A stretch of DNA of 64,000 bases from Macrobrachium rosenbergii (GCF_040412425.1 NC_089744.1:31652501-31716500), one strand, 5' to 3'. Shown: positions 47,117 through 60,953, counted from the stretch's first letter. Notes: generated by a model not told the origin, from the sequence alone. Numbers and translations: made by a program.

Positions 47117-48668
47117 TGTCATTTACCAGCACATGAATTGCTATGCAAATCTACCGTCACTACTGTATTTGTGTTCACTTAATATACATACCGTTGAATA
47201 TATATCTGCACTTTCACAAAGCGACCTCTTTCTTTGGAAAAGGATGTTTAAAACGTCCATCAATATCAAACATTTGTCCTTCCATACGCCCACACCACCG
47301 CCAGCAAGTCCCATCATGCTGCCCTTTGTGCCTCATTTCACACTCTTAAATGTTTCTTCCAAGGAAAGTAAACATTGACAAACAATGCATTTCGACAGTT
47401 TTCATTCTTTTCCCCTAATAACATTACATTCCGTGAAACACTCATATAAGATTTGGGCCACCAACGACTCTATACTACTTTGACTTTACATCCAGTGAGC
47501 ATCTTATACCCATCATCTGCAAAGCCCCTGCATCCTTTATAGCTCCTATTTATTGATTCTGCTAAATATTACTTTATCGAGCCTCTATACTAACAATATA
47601 ATCCATGTAAAGGCTATTGTACATTTTCTCTAATGTCTGTATTTTGACTCTTCCGCCATTCTCTATAACGCTTCCACACCAGTCTTCACTTAACGTCAGC
47701 AAGACTTTCGTACGTGAGCATGCATGCTCGAACAAACATTCCAAGTTGCACACTATAATATGAAGGTATATACAAAATAACGGAAATGCCACTAGAACAA
47801 GTAATATACATAGGAATGTCATATTTCGTTTCTTTTGCAAAAGTGAAAAGATGGTTTTTTTCCTCACAAATACACAAATTTTCTTCCCTTCCCTAAAACT
47901 CGTGTTAGCTTCTAACACAGAAATTGATGTATTCTACAGAAAAAACGGCAAATAATTACTGTTTATACATGAACACTATAAGAAAAAGGATGACCACAGA
48001 CACTTCGAAGAAAATGCGCTTGACGTGAAGTGGGCTGTTGATCATTTCGGCATACAGTTCTCTTTATATGTTTGGATCCATTTACAAATAAACTCAGTGA
48101 CTTGACTGTTAGTACTCCACATCTTGTATGCAGTCTGTTAGTTGACTCGTCAAGGTTAAATATATTTCTAGGAGTCAATCCAAGAACTAAAACCAAATCG
48201 CATGTGCTTTTATGTATATCTAAAACAAAATCTAGCATTCATCACGGTCAAACACGTGCAGATAAGAGACAGGGAGCTAGATCATGTAATCGTGCTAAAC
48301 TGCACTATAACAACAAGTAAACGCCAACACTTTGAGATCCACCATATTTATCCCATTACCCTTGCGGATCTTTTCCGCAAAGTGCATGTCAAGTACGGGA
48401 ACAAAATATCCGAACCCCACCATCAAAAGCAGCTCATCAGAACATAACACAACATCATTTCCAGACAAAAATGACTCTGGGGGGAGGGGAAAAGGTTAAA
48501 GTTCCCAGTTAATAATAATGGTCCTTGATATACCCACGCACACTTATAACCGACGCCGCTCCGTAGCACAAATCTAACATCACACGCTCGCTTGATATCT
48601 CTATGCGATAACTTGTCTTGCTGAAGATCGCCAATTGTATCTCCTAGACAAATCAAACTAAATGTAAG
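47117..48668. other. Non-coding stretch, nothing recognised
   Basis: Frames of 60-115 codons here are AT-rich and unrecognised on both strands. No repeat or RNA signature. Confidence 0.5.
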
Positions 48669-48688
48669 CTTCTCTCTCTCTCTCTCTC

Positions 48689-48734
<46 letters not shown>
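48669..48734. repeat. Contiguous (CT)n-(GA)n palindrome
   Basis: About 20 bp of CT changes through CCT to 44 bp of GA, so the pyrimidine part can pair with the first 20 bp of the purine part as a tight hairpin. Confidence 0.93.
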
Positions 48735-48738
<4 letters not shown>

Positions 48739-48797
48739 CCCCAGCTAACGTTTGCCACAACTTTCAAGTGCTTATAGCCTAGGTGGGAGGCAATAAC

Positions 48798-48801
<4 letters not shown>

Positions 48802-48850
<49 letters not shown>

Positions 48851-48870
48851 TATTATTATTATTATTATTA
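48802..48870. repeat. (TTA)n LINE tail
   Basis: 69 bp of TTA with one phase break at 48850, the tail of the minus-strand LINE. Confidence 0.93.
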
Positions 48871-49740
48871 AGCGGATGAAACCCATTCATATGGAACAAG
48901 CCCACAGGGGCCACTGACTTGAAATTCAAGCTTCCAAAGAATATGGTGTTCATTAGGAAGAAGAGGAAGTAAAGAGAAATAAAGAAAGAAGAGATCCCTC
49001 TCATTAAAGGGAAAAAATAAATTAATAAATAGATAAATATATAAAATGTATTAAAATGCATGAAGAATAGTATTGGGGTAGTAATACACTGCATTTTCGC
49101 TTGACCTTCTGAAGTTCCAATTGCACGACATCCTCTGGGAGGCTGCTCAACAGTCCAACGGTGTGAGGAATAAAGAACCTCTGGAACTGAGAATTTCGAC
49201 AGCGAGGCACATTTACTGCATATTGGTGCTGCTGTTCAGCGAATCTAGTTGCTCTCAGGAATCAATTGTGAATGTGAACGATCTCTGTTGAAATACAACT
49301 AATGAAAGAGTGACAAACAAGAGACCATCCGTCGATGGTCCAAGTCATAACTGCTATTATTAGGAATCAGAAACCTACCACCACGACCCACTCCATCTAA
49401 AAGAGATAAATCTCTGGCAGCAGCAGACACCCATACAAGAGAACAGTATTCTCGTAGAGGAAGTACAAAATAACCTAGAACAGGTTGCAATGATTTTATC
49501 ACTGTTGTAAATAAATGAGGCCTTACGAACAATACCTAACTTTCGTGCGGCATTTGCTGAAAATTTCATTAGATGTTCCACAAAAGTTAGATGTGAGTCA
49601 AAGTTACACCTAGAATACTTAACGCTTCAGACCCATTCAACAAAGTTCCATCCACCTGAAGGGGAGGATGGGGAGGGAAATCTGTATAAGCGATCTGACG
49701 CAATAACACTCTCCCTCTGACGACATGATGGAGGACATTG
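48802..49740 (-). mobile_element. CR1/jockey-like LINE 3' end with (AAT)n tail
   Basis: On the minus strand from about 49740: PPHPPLQVDGTLLNGSEA, a TFVEHLMKFSANAARKLGIV block, then RKASFIYNSDKIIATC. A REYCSLVWVSAAARDLSLLD block and NNSSYDLDHRRMVSCLSLFH follow, and after a short loss PRCRNSQFQRFFIPHTVGLL, SSLPEDVV and the 3' region with FGSLNFKSVAPVGLFHMNGF. This is the post-catalytic thumb and C-terminal end of a CR1/jockey-like RT. Three frame changes and several stops are present, and nothing of the catalytic region is seen. The element ends in (TTA)n at 48802-48870, an (AAT)n tail on its own strand. It is the same family as the interrupted copy at 43322-44280. Confidence 0.82.
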
Positions 49741-50367
49741 TATCGACGTCCTTCCACATATGAACTGCAGAAGAGGGAATATCTGCACTGCTCATCAACC
49801 TCTACACTCTAGACTGTTTGTGTGTAGTTTTTCCCACACATGATCCACTTTCACAAGACACCTGGGTCATTTTCCACCTATCAAAAACCTATCCGAGATC
49901 TTACCAATGTGATCATTAATATGGGGTTTTACCACTGCTCAATCTATAAATAAAATTAAGTGGAAGCCTCAGCAAATTTTCACGAGCTTTCAACCTTTGA
50001 CTTTGCCAGGTGACATGCAGAGAGAATGCATCAGGCAAACATGTGGGACATCTGACTATATTCCACGGATAAGTCTTTACGAACGCGATGATGTTATCTT
50101 AAATGCCCACTTAATTGTTTGTACTTATACAAATTATGAAGTTCTTCACAGATCTGCAGTACCATTAAACAAGACCACCAAAAGTGTACAGAGCTTACAA
50201 AGAGGCTGCGAATGTACCCATAAGAAATCCTGCAAATAAGTCCCGTGAACATCAGTGCCAAAATAGACAGATTATTTTGAACGTGAAACCAACGAAATTC
50301 GGGCCCTCGGTAGAAAAAAAATAAATAAATACATACTTACATACATATACACATACATACACAGTTG
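49741..50367. other. Non-coding stretch, nothing recognised
   Basis: The plus-strand frame at 49997-50239 resembles no family I know. CATA units at about 50330-50365 precede the Penelope-like fragment. Confidence 0.45.
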
Positions 50368-51040
50368 AACGCACTATACAGAAAACCTACCAATATTTCT
50401 CCCCGTGTACATTATGACTCTAGTCAAAGCACTAAAGAAATCAGTTTTCCCATCCATGCTCTTTAGCGAGTCCGTTTATGCAGCCATACATACTGTATAT
50501 TGACGATGAAATGGAGGAATTAGGAATAGAGGAAACAAATTAAAACAGTGTTACTGTATTATACAATGTTGTAAGGGAGACAAAGAATGTTTTTTTATAA
50601 TAACAACAGACACATGTAAAGGACAAATAAAACTGGTTTGTATTACCATGTAGTAGCTCTGAAGATGATCCCCATTTTCGTTTACAAACTTTAGAGGAAA
50701 TGTGACTTGTAAGAACAATAAAGCAATATATAATTACTTCTCTAGACAATATCAAATGACGAGGATATCAAGTCCATGCAATTCATGTAATAAATTTCAT
50801 ATTGGTCAAACTGGAAAAGCCTTGACAAATCAAACAGAACAATATAAAAAAATGTCTAAGATAAGTACACGAGAACAGGGCAATTTTCGTTCAATGAGCA
50901 ATATCAATCGTGCAACAGACGGGACGGTTGCTAAAGAGCTGATTCATTCTAATAATCCGTTGGAAATATACCATCGAGTTTATAAAATAAAGTTTAGCAA
51001 GAATACGAATGCCAGAGATGCAGTTGTTAATGAGGTGTAG
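50368..51040 (+). pseudogene. Penelope-like element 3' part with GIY-YIG nuclease, decayed
   Basis: At 50371 the plus strand reads ALYRKPTNISPRVHYDSSQS, matching the post-catalytic block of Penelope-like RTs (usually VYRKPT...HY.S.H). A shift of frame near 50490 then gives YIDDEMEELGIE. The next 150 bp are poorly preserved. From 50702 a frame of 112 codons to the TAG at 51038 holds SSPCNSCNKFHIGQTGKALT, the GIY-YIG nuclease core. It has CxxC before it and FHIGQTGK in place of the YIGQT box, with NQTEQYKK where the catalytic Arg/His helix should be (the usual Arg reads as Gln). It therefore appears inactive. CATA repeats truncate it on the left. Confidence 0.78.
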
Positions 51041-51361
51041 TTAGTCTGGTCCTAATGACATTAAGAAGTAGCGCAGATGCGTGCCCAGCTGCCAGGGAAA
51101 AACAAGATTCCTTAATGGCACTCTCACCCTCGGTCATAAATGCGGTTCGGGCTCCTCCTCCTCCTCCTCCAGCTGAGGATATTTTTTCAACTGTCTGTAT
51201 GTTCTATTTTACCTCTAAACTAACAGGGCAATTTTCTATCAAGCTGCATTAATCTTCTGAACATGTTCCCACTAGATAAGACACAACTGGTCTGAACTCA
51301 CAATTGCTTTCATTGCGCCTCGTAATACTTTGCATTTTATTATCACGTGTTACTTTGATTT

Positions 51362-51470
51362 CACAAACACGCGCACACACACATAATTATATACACACAG
51401 ACACACATACACATACTTATAAATAGAGTGTACATATATACATATATATAAATATATACATATATATGAA
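51362..51470. repeat. CA/TA/CATA-rich simple sequence
   Basis: Mixed CACA, TATA and CATA units without one dominant period. Confidence 0.85.
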
Positions 51471-51570
51471 TAAATTTTTATCACAACACCGTGATTTTTA
51501 TACACGTACATTAAGCTACAAATGTCGTTTAATATCCAATTCGCTCTACCTCCGAAATAATATATGTATA

Positions 51571-51610
51571 TACATACATACATACATACATACATACATA
51601 CATACATACA
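51571..51610. repeat. (TACA)n microsatellite
   Basis: Ten TACA units in the left arm of the palindrome. Confidence 0.95.
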
Positions 51611-51704
51611 AACATACATATATAGTGTGTATACAGTACATATACCAAAGGGGAATTATAATTGATAAATGATGACGAACCACTTATCAATTAAAATTCC
51701 CTTA

Positions 51705-51706
<2 letters not shown>

Positions 51707-51772
<66 letters not shown>
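51707..51772. repeat. (AT)n centre of the palindrome
   Basis: AT alternation of 66 bp at the symmetry centre. Confidence 0.97.
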
Positions 51773-51776
<4 letters not shown>

Positions 51777-51847
51777 AAGGGGAATTTTAATTGATATGTG
51801 GTTCGTCATCATTTATCAATTACAATTCCCCTTTGGTATATGTACTG

Positions 51848-51974
<127 letters not shown>

Positions 51975-52040
51975 CTTCCTGGATAGAGCGAATTGGATAT
52001 TAAACGACATTTGTAGCTTAATGTTTGTGTGTGTATATAC

Positions 52041-52410
<370 letters not shown>

Positions 52411-52482
<72 letters not shown>
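52411..52482. repeat. (AT)n microsatellite
   Basis: A perfect AT run of 72 bp. Confidence 0.97.
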
Positions 52483-52487
<5 letters not shown>

Positions 52488-53671
52488 CAAATCCGTAATA
52501 TATAAGTAAATTAATCATGGAAAATACAGACGGTCTTTTAGCTCAGGAGCAATTCCAATCCCATTGTGTTTTATATAACTTTTAACCCTAAAATATTTCC
52601 TATGGAAATGGGGGCGGGTATTTTTAAAAGAGGTTCCATACTGGTGAATATATGAATTGATCTTGAATAAAGATCACCTTTCAAGGAAGTAAATGATGAA
52701 GTAAACTGGGTCGGGGAAATAGTGCTCCCTGTTGACGTTTTCATTTGGTTTCAGTTTTGATTAGGAAGAAGGCACCGGGTGGTAATTCATTAGAAACAGA
52801 CTAAAATACTACATGTACGATTGTTCATTATATCTTAAGTGTTAATAATGAAACTTGGCAAGATTTGTCGGATAAAATCTAATTTAAAAATCCACGTACG
52901 CATACTGTATTTAACGCATAGTGTATAATTAGTATTTATGGTAAAAAACATAGTCTTGTACCAAAATTTAAAGTAATTAAATCAATTATACGTAATCTTG
53001 CCTTTAATAACTAAATTTATTTTTTACAGCCCTACACAGCATCAGAGTCTATTCAGGGCTTGTTTGCGAGACAAAGCGAAACCAAAAGTAATGTTACAAC
53101 GGAGCTGTTGGAACTCTTTGGGAAATACATGAGGGGCAGGCTTTGTCCGAATCCCTTTCGGATATTCTAGCGACCTTCGCTTGCCACAGACAGATCTACT
53201 TAGGAGACGCTTTAAAATAAGCATCACAGTCACATACAGGGAGGTATAGCTAGTAGTTAGCACATGACATTCAGTGTGAAATATTACATCTGATGTACTG
53301 TGCGTGGAGATGACCACAGTCACTGCAACGCCAGTTATAATAATCAATTATTTCATCTTTATGAAGCTGCCCAACGAGAAGAAGGCAGGAGTCAATGATG
53401 TCAGGAAGTGAACAATAATCATGAAAATAATGATATATATAAAAGAAAATAATCTAAATAGAACGATCGTTAAGAAAAAAAACACAGTAAAGTATATTAT
53501 AGTAACTTTCATCGAATATTATGCTATTTAACTTAGTATCGGTTCAAGTTGCGCCGCATACTTCCCTTCAATGAAAGTAAAGAATCAGACAAACGAATTT
53601 TCAGTAGACGGAAATGTTTGTGCTATATAACAAGCATAATTCTCGAAATGCATAATGCAAGACCTACCCAC

Positions 53672-53673
<2 letters not shown>
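52483..53673. other. Non-coding stretch, nothing recognised
   Basis: AT-rich sequence with no coding or mobile-element signature. Confidence 0.5.

Positions 53674-53740
<67 letters not shown>
53674..53740. repeat. (CT)n microsatellite
   Basis: A perfect CT run of 67 bp. Confidence 0.97.
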
Positions 53741-55179
<1,439 letters not shown>

Positions 55180-55416
55180 ATTTTTTTAATTAGGCCTCTT
55201 CTCCTTACAGGGAGTGGTTCACGAGAAAAGACAAGATAACGACCACTCTCAAGTTCATATTTTTCAACTGTTGAATCGTGGTTGAACCCCCTGGAAAGAA
55301 GACTTCCACAAAATTCGTGGCCACACACTTCTATACAGAAAATTCATTAGACACGCATCAAACCCTTAGAGCTTCATTCATTTCTCTATTGAATAACTGA
55401 TATATGTATATATCTA

Positions 55417-55426
<10 letters not shown>

Positions 55427-55478
<52 letters not shown>
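55427..55478. repeat. (TA)n microsatellite
   Basis: A TA run of 52 bp. Confidence 0.95.
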
Positions 55479-55482
<4 letters not shown>

Positions 55483-55520
55483 AAAAACACACAATAACGT
55501 GTGGAACAGAAATAAATTTC

Positions 55521-55617
55521 TGATTCACATCGGGATCGAACCCAAGTCTTTTATTTGGTAGCGCCCTTGCCTTTCAATCAAACGACCTGGGTTCGATCCC
55601 GATGATGAGTCAGAAGT

Positions 55618-55619
<2 letters not shown>
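55521..55619. other. Two tRNA-like SINE heads facing each other
   Basis: TTCTGATTCACATCGGGATC at 55519-55538 is the start of a 27-bp arm that is nearly the complement of an arm ending GATGATGAGTCAGAA at 55618. Each arm holds an RNA polymerase III B box, GGTTCGATCCC: at about 55589-55599 on the plus strand and at about 55533-55543 on the minus strand. Between them lies GGTAGCGCCCTTGCC, like the D-arm and anticodon region of a tRNA-derived SINE. Acceptor-stem pairing is absent, so this is a repeat remnant and not a tRNA gene. Confidence 0.5.

Positions 55620-55708
<89 letters not shown>
55620..55708. repeat. Compound (CA)n(TA)n microsatellite
   Basis: CA at 55620-55652 then TA to 55708. Confidence 0.97.
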
Positions 55709-55709
<1 letters not shown>

Positions 55710-55728
55710 TATATATACACACACACAC

Positions 55729-55738
<10 letters not shown>

Positions 55739-55792
<54 letters not shown>
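55739..55792. repeat. (AT)n microsatellite
   Basis: AT run of 54 bp, 30 bp outside the left inverted repeat of the Penelope-like element. Confidence 0.96.
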
Positions 55793-55794
<2 letters not shown>

Positions 55795-55821
55795 AGTAGG
55801 TTGGGTCTCGACTCAGGCGAC

Positions 55822-56068
55822 AATCTCGAAGGCGAAGGAAGAGGCACCATTATTACTACTAGTTCATTATGCCAACGTTTCACTACAATTACTTTCGTCG
55901 CATTTTCAAGGCTGCAATGATTACAAAACTTTCTTACAAAAAATCACATCAAACTATCGATATATACACATATATAAGACAAATAAAAACAAGTTATAAG
56001 ACAAATAAAAGCAGGGGGAGTAGGCGTAGGCATGAGACATACCTAAACCGCAGAAGTAATAAGACTGA
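55822..56068 (+). repeat. Left terminal inverted repeat of the Penelope-like element
   Basis: About 247 bp beginning AATCTCGAAGGCGAAGG and ending near AATAAGACTGA. It pairs with 57129-57375 at roughly 85-90% by eye. It contains the text TTTCGTCGCATTTTCAAGG, whose complement in the right arm reads CCTTGAAAATGCGACGAAAG. Confidence 0.85.
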
Positions 56069-56121
56069 AGCATCAGTTGAATGTTATTTCCACTTAATTA
56101 CACAGAGCTCTTACTCGTTCC

Positions 56122-56134
56122 TCAACCTGGGCCA
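56122..56134. repeat. Target-site duplication, left copy
   Basis: TCAACCTGGGCCA, identical to 56418-56430 on the other side of the SINE. Confidence 0.9.
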
Positions 56135-56417
56135 GTTCCTCATTGGACTGGTCGGTACCGTTCTCAGATAGCACGCTGTAGGGCCCGCGTTCGAATCTCC
56201 GGCCGGCCAATGAAGTATTAGAGGAATTTATTTCTGTTGATAGAAATTAATTTCTCGGTATAATGTGGTTCGGATTCCACAATAAGCTGTAGGTCCCGTT
56301 GCTAGGTAACCAATTGGTTCTTAGCCACGTAAAATACAGTATGTCTAATCCTTCGAGCCAGCCCTAGGAGAGCTGTTAATCAGTTCAGTGGTCTGGTTAA
56401 ACTAAGGCATATTTTTT
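56135..56417 (+). mobile_element. tRNA-derived SINE inserted in the Penelope-like element
   Basis: 283 bp between identical 13-bp target-site duplications. The head reads TTGGACTGGTCGGTACCGT (A-box-like), then GCGTTCGAATCTCCGGCCGG (B box). The body contains TGGTTCGGATTCCACAATAA and ACCAATTGGTTCTTAGCCAC, and the end GTGGTCTGGTTAAACTAAGG leads into a T-rich tail. The copy at 58924-59200 matches it over its whole length. I recognise the body as a common decapod SINE, from memory. Removing it restores continuous Penelope-like coding text, so it is younger than that element. Confidence 0.9.
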
Positions 56418-56430
56418 TCAACCTGGGCCA
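56418..56430. repeat. Target-site duplication, right copy
   Basis: TCAACCTGGGCCA, matching 56122-56134. Its last base starts the ATG of the following open frame, so that ATG is not a genuine start codon. Confidence 0.9.
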
Positions 56431-57060
56431 TGTTTCATGTTGAAGTTACATCCTTAACAACTTATTTCATGAATAACTGTTTTCCTACGAGGCTGGTCTC
56501 CAGAAGGCTCTATAAAATGTTGAATGCCAGAATGAATCCAATACCTACCATCACAACTGTACCGAATTTGAAAATGTATGCTAATTTTCCTTACCTAAAT
56601 GACAACACCTTTAGGAAGAAATGTCTTGCCATATTCCAAAGAGAGTTCTCAGCTGTAGACCTGAAACTTTTAACGAAGAATCCACGCGCTATCGGATCGC
56701 TATTTAAATTCAAGGATCGTCTTAGCCATCTCTTGTCTTCGAACTTCGTTTACAAATGTGTGTGCCCAGGATGTGATCGTGGGATTTACGTCGGATGCAC
56801 GAGGAGGCTACTAGGGATTCGCACAGATTCCCATGAGGGTGTAAGTTACAAAACTGGATGTAAACTGACTAATCCAGAGCACTCAAATATAAGAAATCAT
56901 GTAAAAATGTGCAAACCGATATTTTAATCATGAAGATTTTTCTACAATAGGACAAGCCCAAAACGAAAATGACCTCAATATATTAGAATCTATTATTATA
57001 AAGAAGAGGGTCCCAACACTAAATACTCAAACAACCTCTGTCCAATTGTTTATCGCTTAA
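56430..57060 (+). pseudogene. Penelope-like element RT end and GIY-YIG nuclease
   Basis: The frame from 56430 encodes 165 residues to the TAA at 56925. Residues about 1-95 (FHVEVTSLTTYFMNNCFPTR through SLFKFKDRLSHLL) fit the C-terminal part of Penelope-like RTs. Residues about 105-126 (FVYKCVCPGCDRGIYVGCTRR) hold the Cys-rich linker and the GIY-YIG core. GIRTDSHEGVSYKTGC and NIRNHVKMC follow, including the Arg and His expected in the nuclease helix. After the stop, a +1 shift resumes with NHEDFSTIGQAQNENDLNIL, ESIIIKKRVPTLNTQTTS and a natural stop at about 57060, the normal protein end. Upstream of the SINE (56069-56134) the same frame reads NVIST*LHRALTRSSTWA, with one stop. Losses: one stop, one frameshift, SINE insertion, no catalytic RT core. 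Confidence 0.82.
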
Positions 57061-57128
57061 CCTTTTATTTATGTTTTTCTTCTTTCGTCCTTTCTTACTC
57101 TTGCTGGGTTCTTGAGAAAACTTATGGC

Positions 57129-57479
<351 letters not shown>

Positions 57480-57551
57480 TGTATATACATATATATATAT
57501 ATACATACACATATGTTTGTGTGTATATATATATATATGTATGTATGTATT

Positions 57552-57915
<364 letters not shown>

Positions 57916-57960
<45 letters not shown>

Positions 57961-57982
57961 CTTTGCGCGCGAACTCGTGTGC

Positions 57983-58045
<63 letters not shown>
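57916..58045. repeat. (CT)n and (GA)n tracts facing each other
   Basis: CT at 57916-57957 and GA at 57985-58045 are separated by 27 bp (GTTCTTTGCGCGCGAACTCG and on), giving a potential 40-bp stem. Confidence 0.95.
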
Positions 58046-58048
<3 letters not shown>

Positions 58049-58905
58049 AACTAGACCTACCTGAGAACGACTCAACCGACTCTCAGATGCTTTAGTTCCA
58101 GATTTGCGTACCAAGGATGCATCCCTTACCTGTAAAAGAAGAAAATCTGTTGTTACTAACATCTAAATTTTCTAGGCTAATATAGCTGAGCAGTATGGGC
58201 GAGTCCACCTTACAACAGATCACAAAAATATCTTTGACTAAACAATTGTTTAGCTCAAGCGATAACCATAATTTAACAAAGATACAAGATAAAAAGACAC
58301 TACAACGACCATCAGGCACCACAATAACATATAAGCTATAATAACAAAGGTGTATTTACATAAATATAAATGAGCATCACACTGTCTGACAAAAATCCCT
58401 ATCATATGAAGCCTCTTACTTTAGAATTTCTATTTATAATGCAACGCATTTGTAAATTCCCAAGCGAATACTCCACCGCCGGCCATGATGATTCCACATC
58501 TTCCACTTTCCGCTGGTTTTCCTTCTCTACCTTTTCCCTCTCTCTATCAGTCTCCTTCCCTTAAAAGATAAAACTAGCACAGCCATTCGTACCGCACCTC
58601 AATACTGATCATTTCCTTCCCTAAATTTATGTTTTGCACCACAAATCTTACCATTATTCTCAAACCTATGACGTAAGTCAAAACTTTTGTAAGTCATGCT
58701 TACATCCATGCTCTTTATACAGGAGTTCTTCGAACAACTTGCCTGTAATCTTTGGAAATGTAGCAAAGGAAATCTATTAAATATCATGATAGTAAAAGAT
58801 CACATACCTCATAATACTAATGTCACAGACAGGCTTAGCTATACAGTATTTCATAATGTAACGGTGTAATTTACACCCTAAAATCCTCGTATATAATTTC
58901 CTTAT
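58046..58905. other. Non-coding stretch, nothing recognised
   Basis: No coding or mobile-element signature seen. Confidence 0.5.
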
Positions 58906-58923
58906 ACTACTGTGGCAGTACAA
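58906..58923. repeat. Target-site duplication, left copy
   Basis: ACTACTGTGGCAGTACAA, identical to 59201-59218. Confidence 0.93.
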
Positions 58924-59200
58924 GAAGTTAAAGTATACCTTAGTTTAACCAGACCACTGAGCTGATTAACAGCTCTCCTAGGGCTGGCCCGAAGGATTAG
59001 ACTTATTTTACGTGGCTAAGAACCAATTGTTTACCTAGCAATGGGACCTACAGCTTATTGTGGAATCCGAACCACATTATACCGAGAAATTAATTTCTAC
59101 CACCAGAAATATATTCCTCTAATTGTTCATTGGCTGGCCGGAGACTCGAACTCGGGCTTAGCAGAGTGCTAGCCGACAACTCTACCGACTCATCCAACGA
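58924..59200 (-). mobile_element. tRNA-derived SINE, second copy
   Basis: 277 bp on the minus strand between perfect 18-bp target-site duplications. The head reads TTGGATGAGTCGGTAGAG (A box) and GAGTTCGAGTCTCCGGCC (B box). The body shares TGGTTCGGATTCCACAATAA with the copy at 56135-56417, and the tail is GGTTAAACTAAGGTATACTT. The head is closer to a tRNA consensus than that of the other copy. Confidence 0.93.
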
Positions 59201-59218
59201 ACTACTGTGGCAGTACAA
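59201..59218. repeat. Target-site duplication, right copy
   Basis: ACTACTGTGGCAGTACAA, matching 58906-58923. Confidence 0.93.
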
Positions 59219-60953
59219 ATACTTGTACGAGCACATATATACGGAAAAGCCAGCTTGTACGTAATAGGTTTCGGGGAAATGAAAAAACAGTGTGTATTCT
59301 TGAAAATAACAAAGTTAATAATGAATTTGGAAAACTAAAATGATGAGGAGCAAAACGTTCGGGTGTAATTAAGAGTGGAAAAGAAAGATAAACAAAATTG
59401 ACTATCGTCTTGTGCGAGAATGTAGGCCTCCATGCGATAGATGGGTTCATAAGTTACAACTAGCACCTGCGCAATGTGAAAAACAAATGTTCAGAGCCTT
59501 TTACAACAGCTTGCTTTGTACACCGTACCATGTATTACCCACATAAGCATACATCCCTTAGAGTTGAAAAACAAAGGCAGAACAATGCACTGCATTGTCG
59601 AAGTTCTATATTCACTTATGACCCGACAGATTTCATGTTGGGAGACAAAATTAAAAACAGGAAGTTTCATACGCCAAGGAGGACGGAGCCGAACCAAGAA
59701 ATAACATTAAACAATAAAGCCTGCAAAAGCATTCAAATTTCTGGTACGGTACAGAGGACAGACCGACATTAGCCCATAAAAAGACAGAGAAATATCTTTC
59801 GTCGTGGAGGCGTCCGTAACGCTTGTTCTCTGGAATCCTTTGTGCTCACAAAGTGTCTCCATATTTCACGTCGAGTAAAACAAATAAGGAAAGTCCTGGC
59901 GCTAGTTAACGACACAGCTTAGCTGCAGCATCAGGGAAAACGCTGCGACTCTGTCACAATCTTTACACGAGGATGATGCTGTTTATGAATGTCGCTAAAC
60001 AGTCGTTTTTACATAATTTTCTTCTATCCTTTCGTGAATATAATGCCAGAGAAAGCATGATGCACATTGGCAGTTAAGGCACCTCTTTGATTCGAATGAC
60101 ATATATGCAGTGAGAGAGTATACCTATAAATTACCTATAGGAAAACTCCACACGCTCATGAGAGGGGAAGTTGACTCGTATTGAAGATGATGATGTCAGT
60201 TCTGACTTCAGAATTCGATACGAGGCGCCAGACTTGACGTAAGATAGATTTGTACCCTGTACTGAGGTCGTTGAAATAACCAGTGGTATTGCATCTTAGT
60301 TCATCCGGCAGAATATCCTGGAACTAGTGTAACTATGGTCGCAATACAATGGAGAACAACGATGCACAAGCAATCGGGTGGATTATAGTCTTGAGTGCAG
60401 GCTGGGGTAAAGAGCACCTAACGCCGACTGTAGCAAGCCCTCCTTGTTTTTGTAGATGTCCAAGGTTTTCTGGCGTTCATGCCTACTCTGGAAACTACTT
60501 TTCAGTTTGGCACGATAAGCAAGGTCACGCAAGTGTCCTACTTTTTTGTGAAATTACTTAGCGGATCCTCGAGCCGCTCAATAGCCTAGTATCCGTGACG
60601 AATGTGCAAGACAAGTCGTTATGGTTCTGTCTATGAGTTAACCAAGTTAAGCAATCAGAGATGCTGATTCGATGGCCTTTGACCTGGGGCTTCATCATAA
60701 TGGCTTCTCCTTCTGGATCAATCTAATGAGCAAAATTCCGTTACCGCTGTGGCTGGATGTAAACCACATTATCTATCTCCTTGTGGAACACCAGCTATCT
60801 ATGGCTCACTCTGGTTTAGACAAGACTCCACTGATAGATACTTGAATCGTTCGATTTCAGAGTAAACTGAACATCCAAGTTCCTTTGGGTTCACCTGTTC
60901 GCTTTTACTCCGGCTTATTGGATAATTGGAACCATCAACTGTATCCAATCATT

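Noticed and set aside
47574..47918. Minus-strand 114-codon frame with hydrophobic segments
   Set aside because: AT-rich composition alone explains the Phe/Leu/Ile-rich text; no signal peptide plus domain structure or homology is recognisable.
56430..56432. ATG as a genuine start of the 165-codon Penelope-like frame
   Set aside because: The ATG overlaps the last base of the SINE target-site duplication, and the same frame carries conserved text upstream of the SINE. It is an internal codon.
60635..60690. 5S rRNA-like text: AAGTTAAGCAATC followed by GATGGCCTTTGACCTGGG
   Set aside because: Only the box-A-like and box-C-like words match, with wrong spacing, and the rest of a 5S gene cannot be aligned. 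A covariance-model search would settle it.
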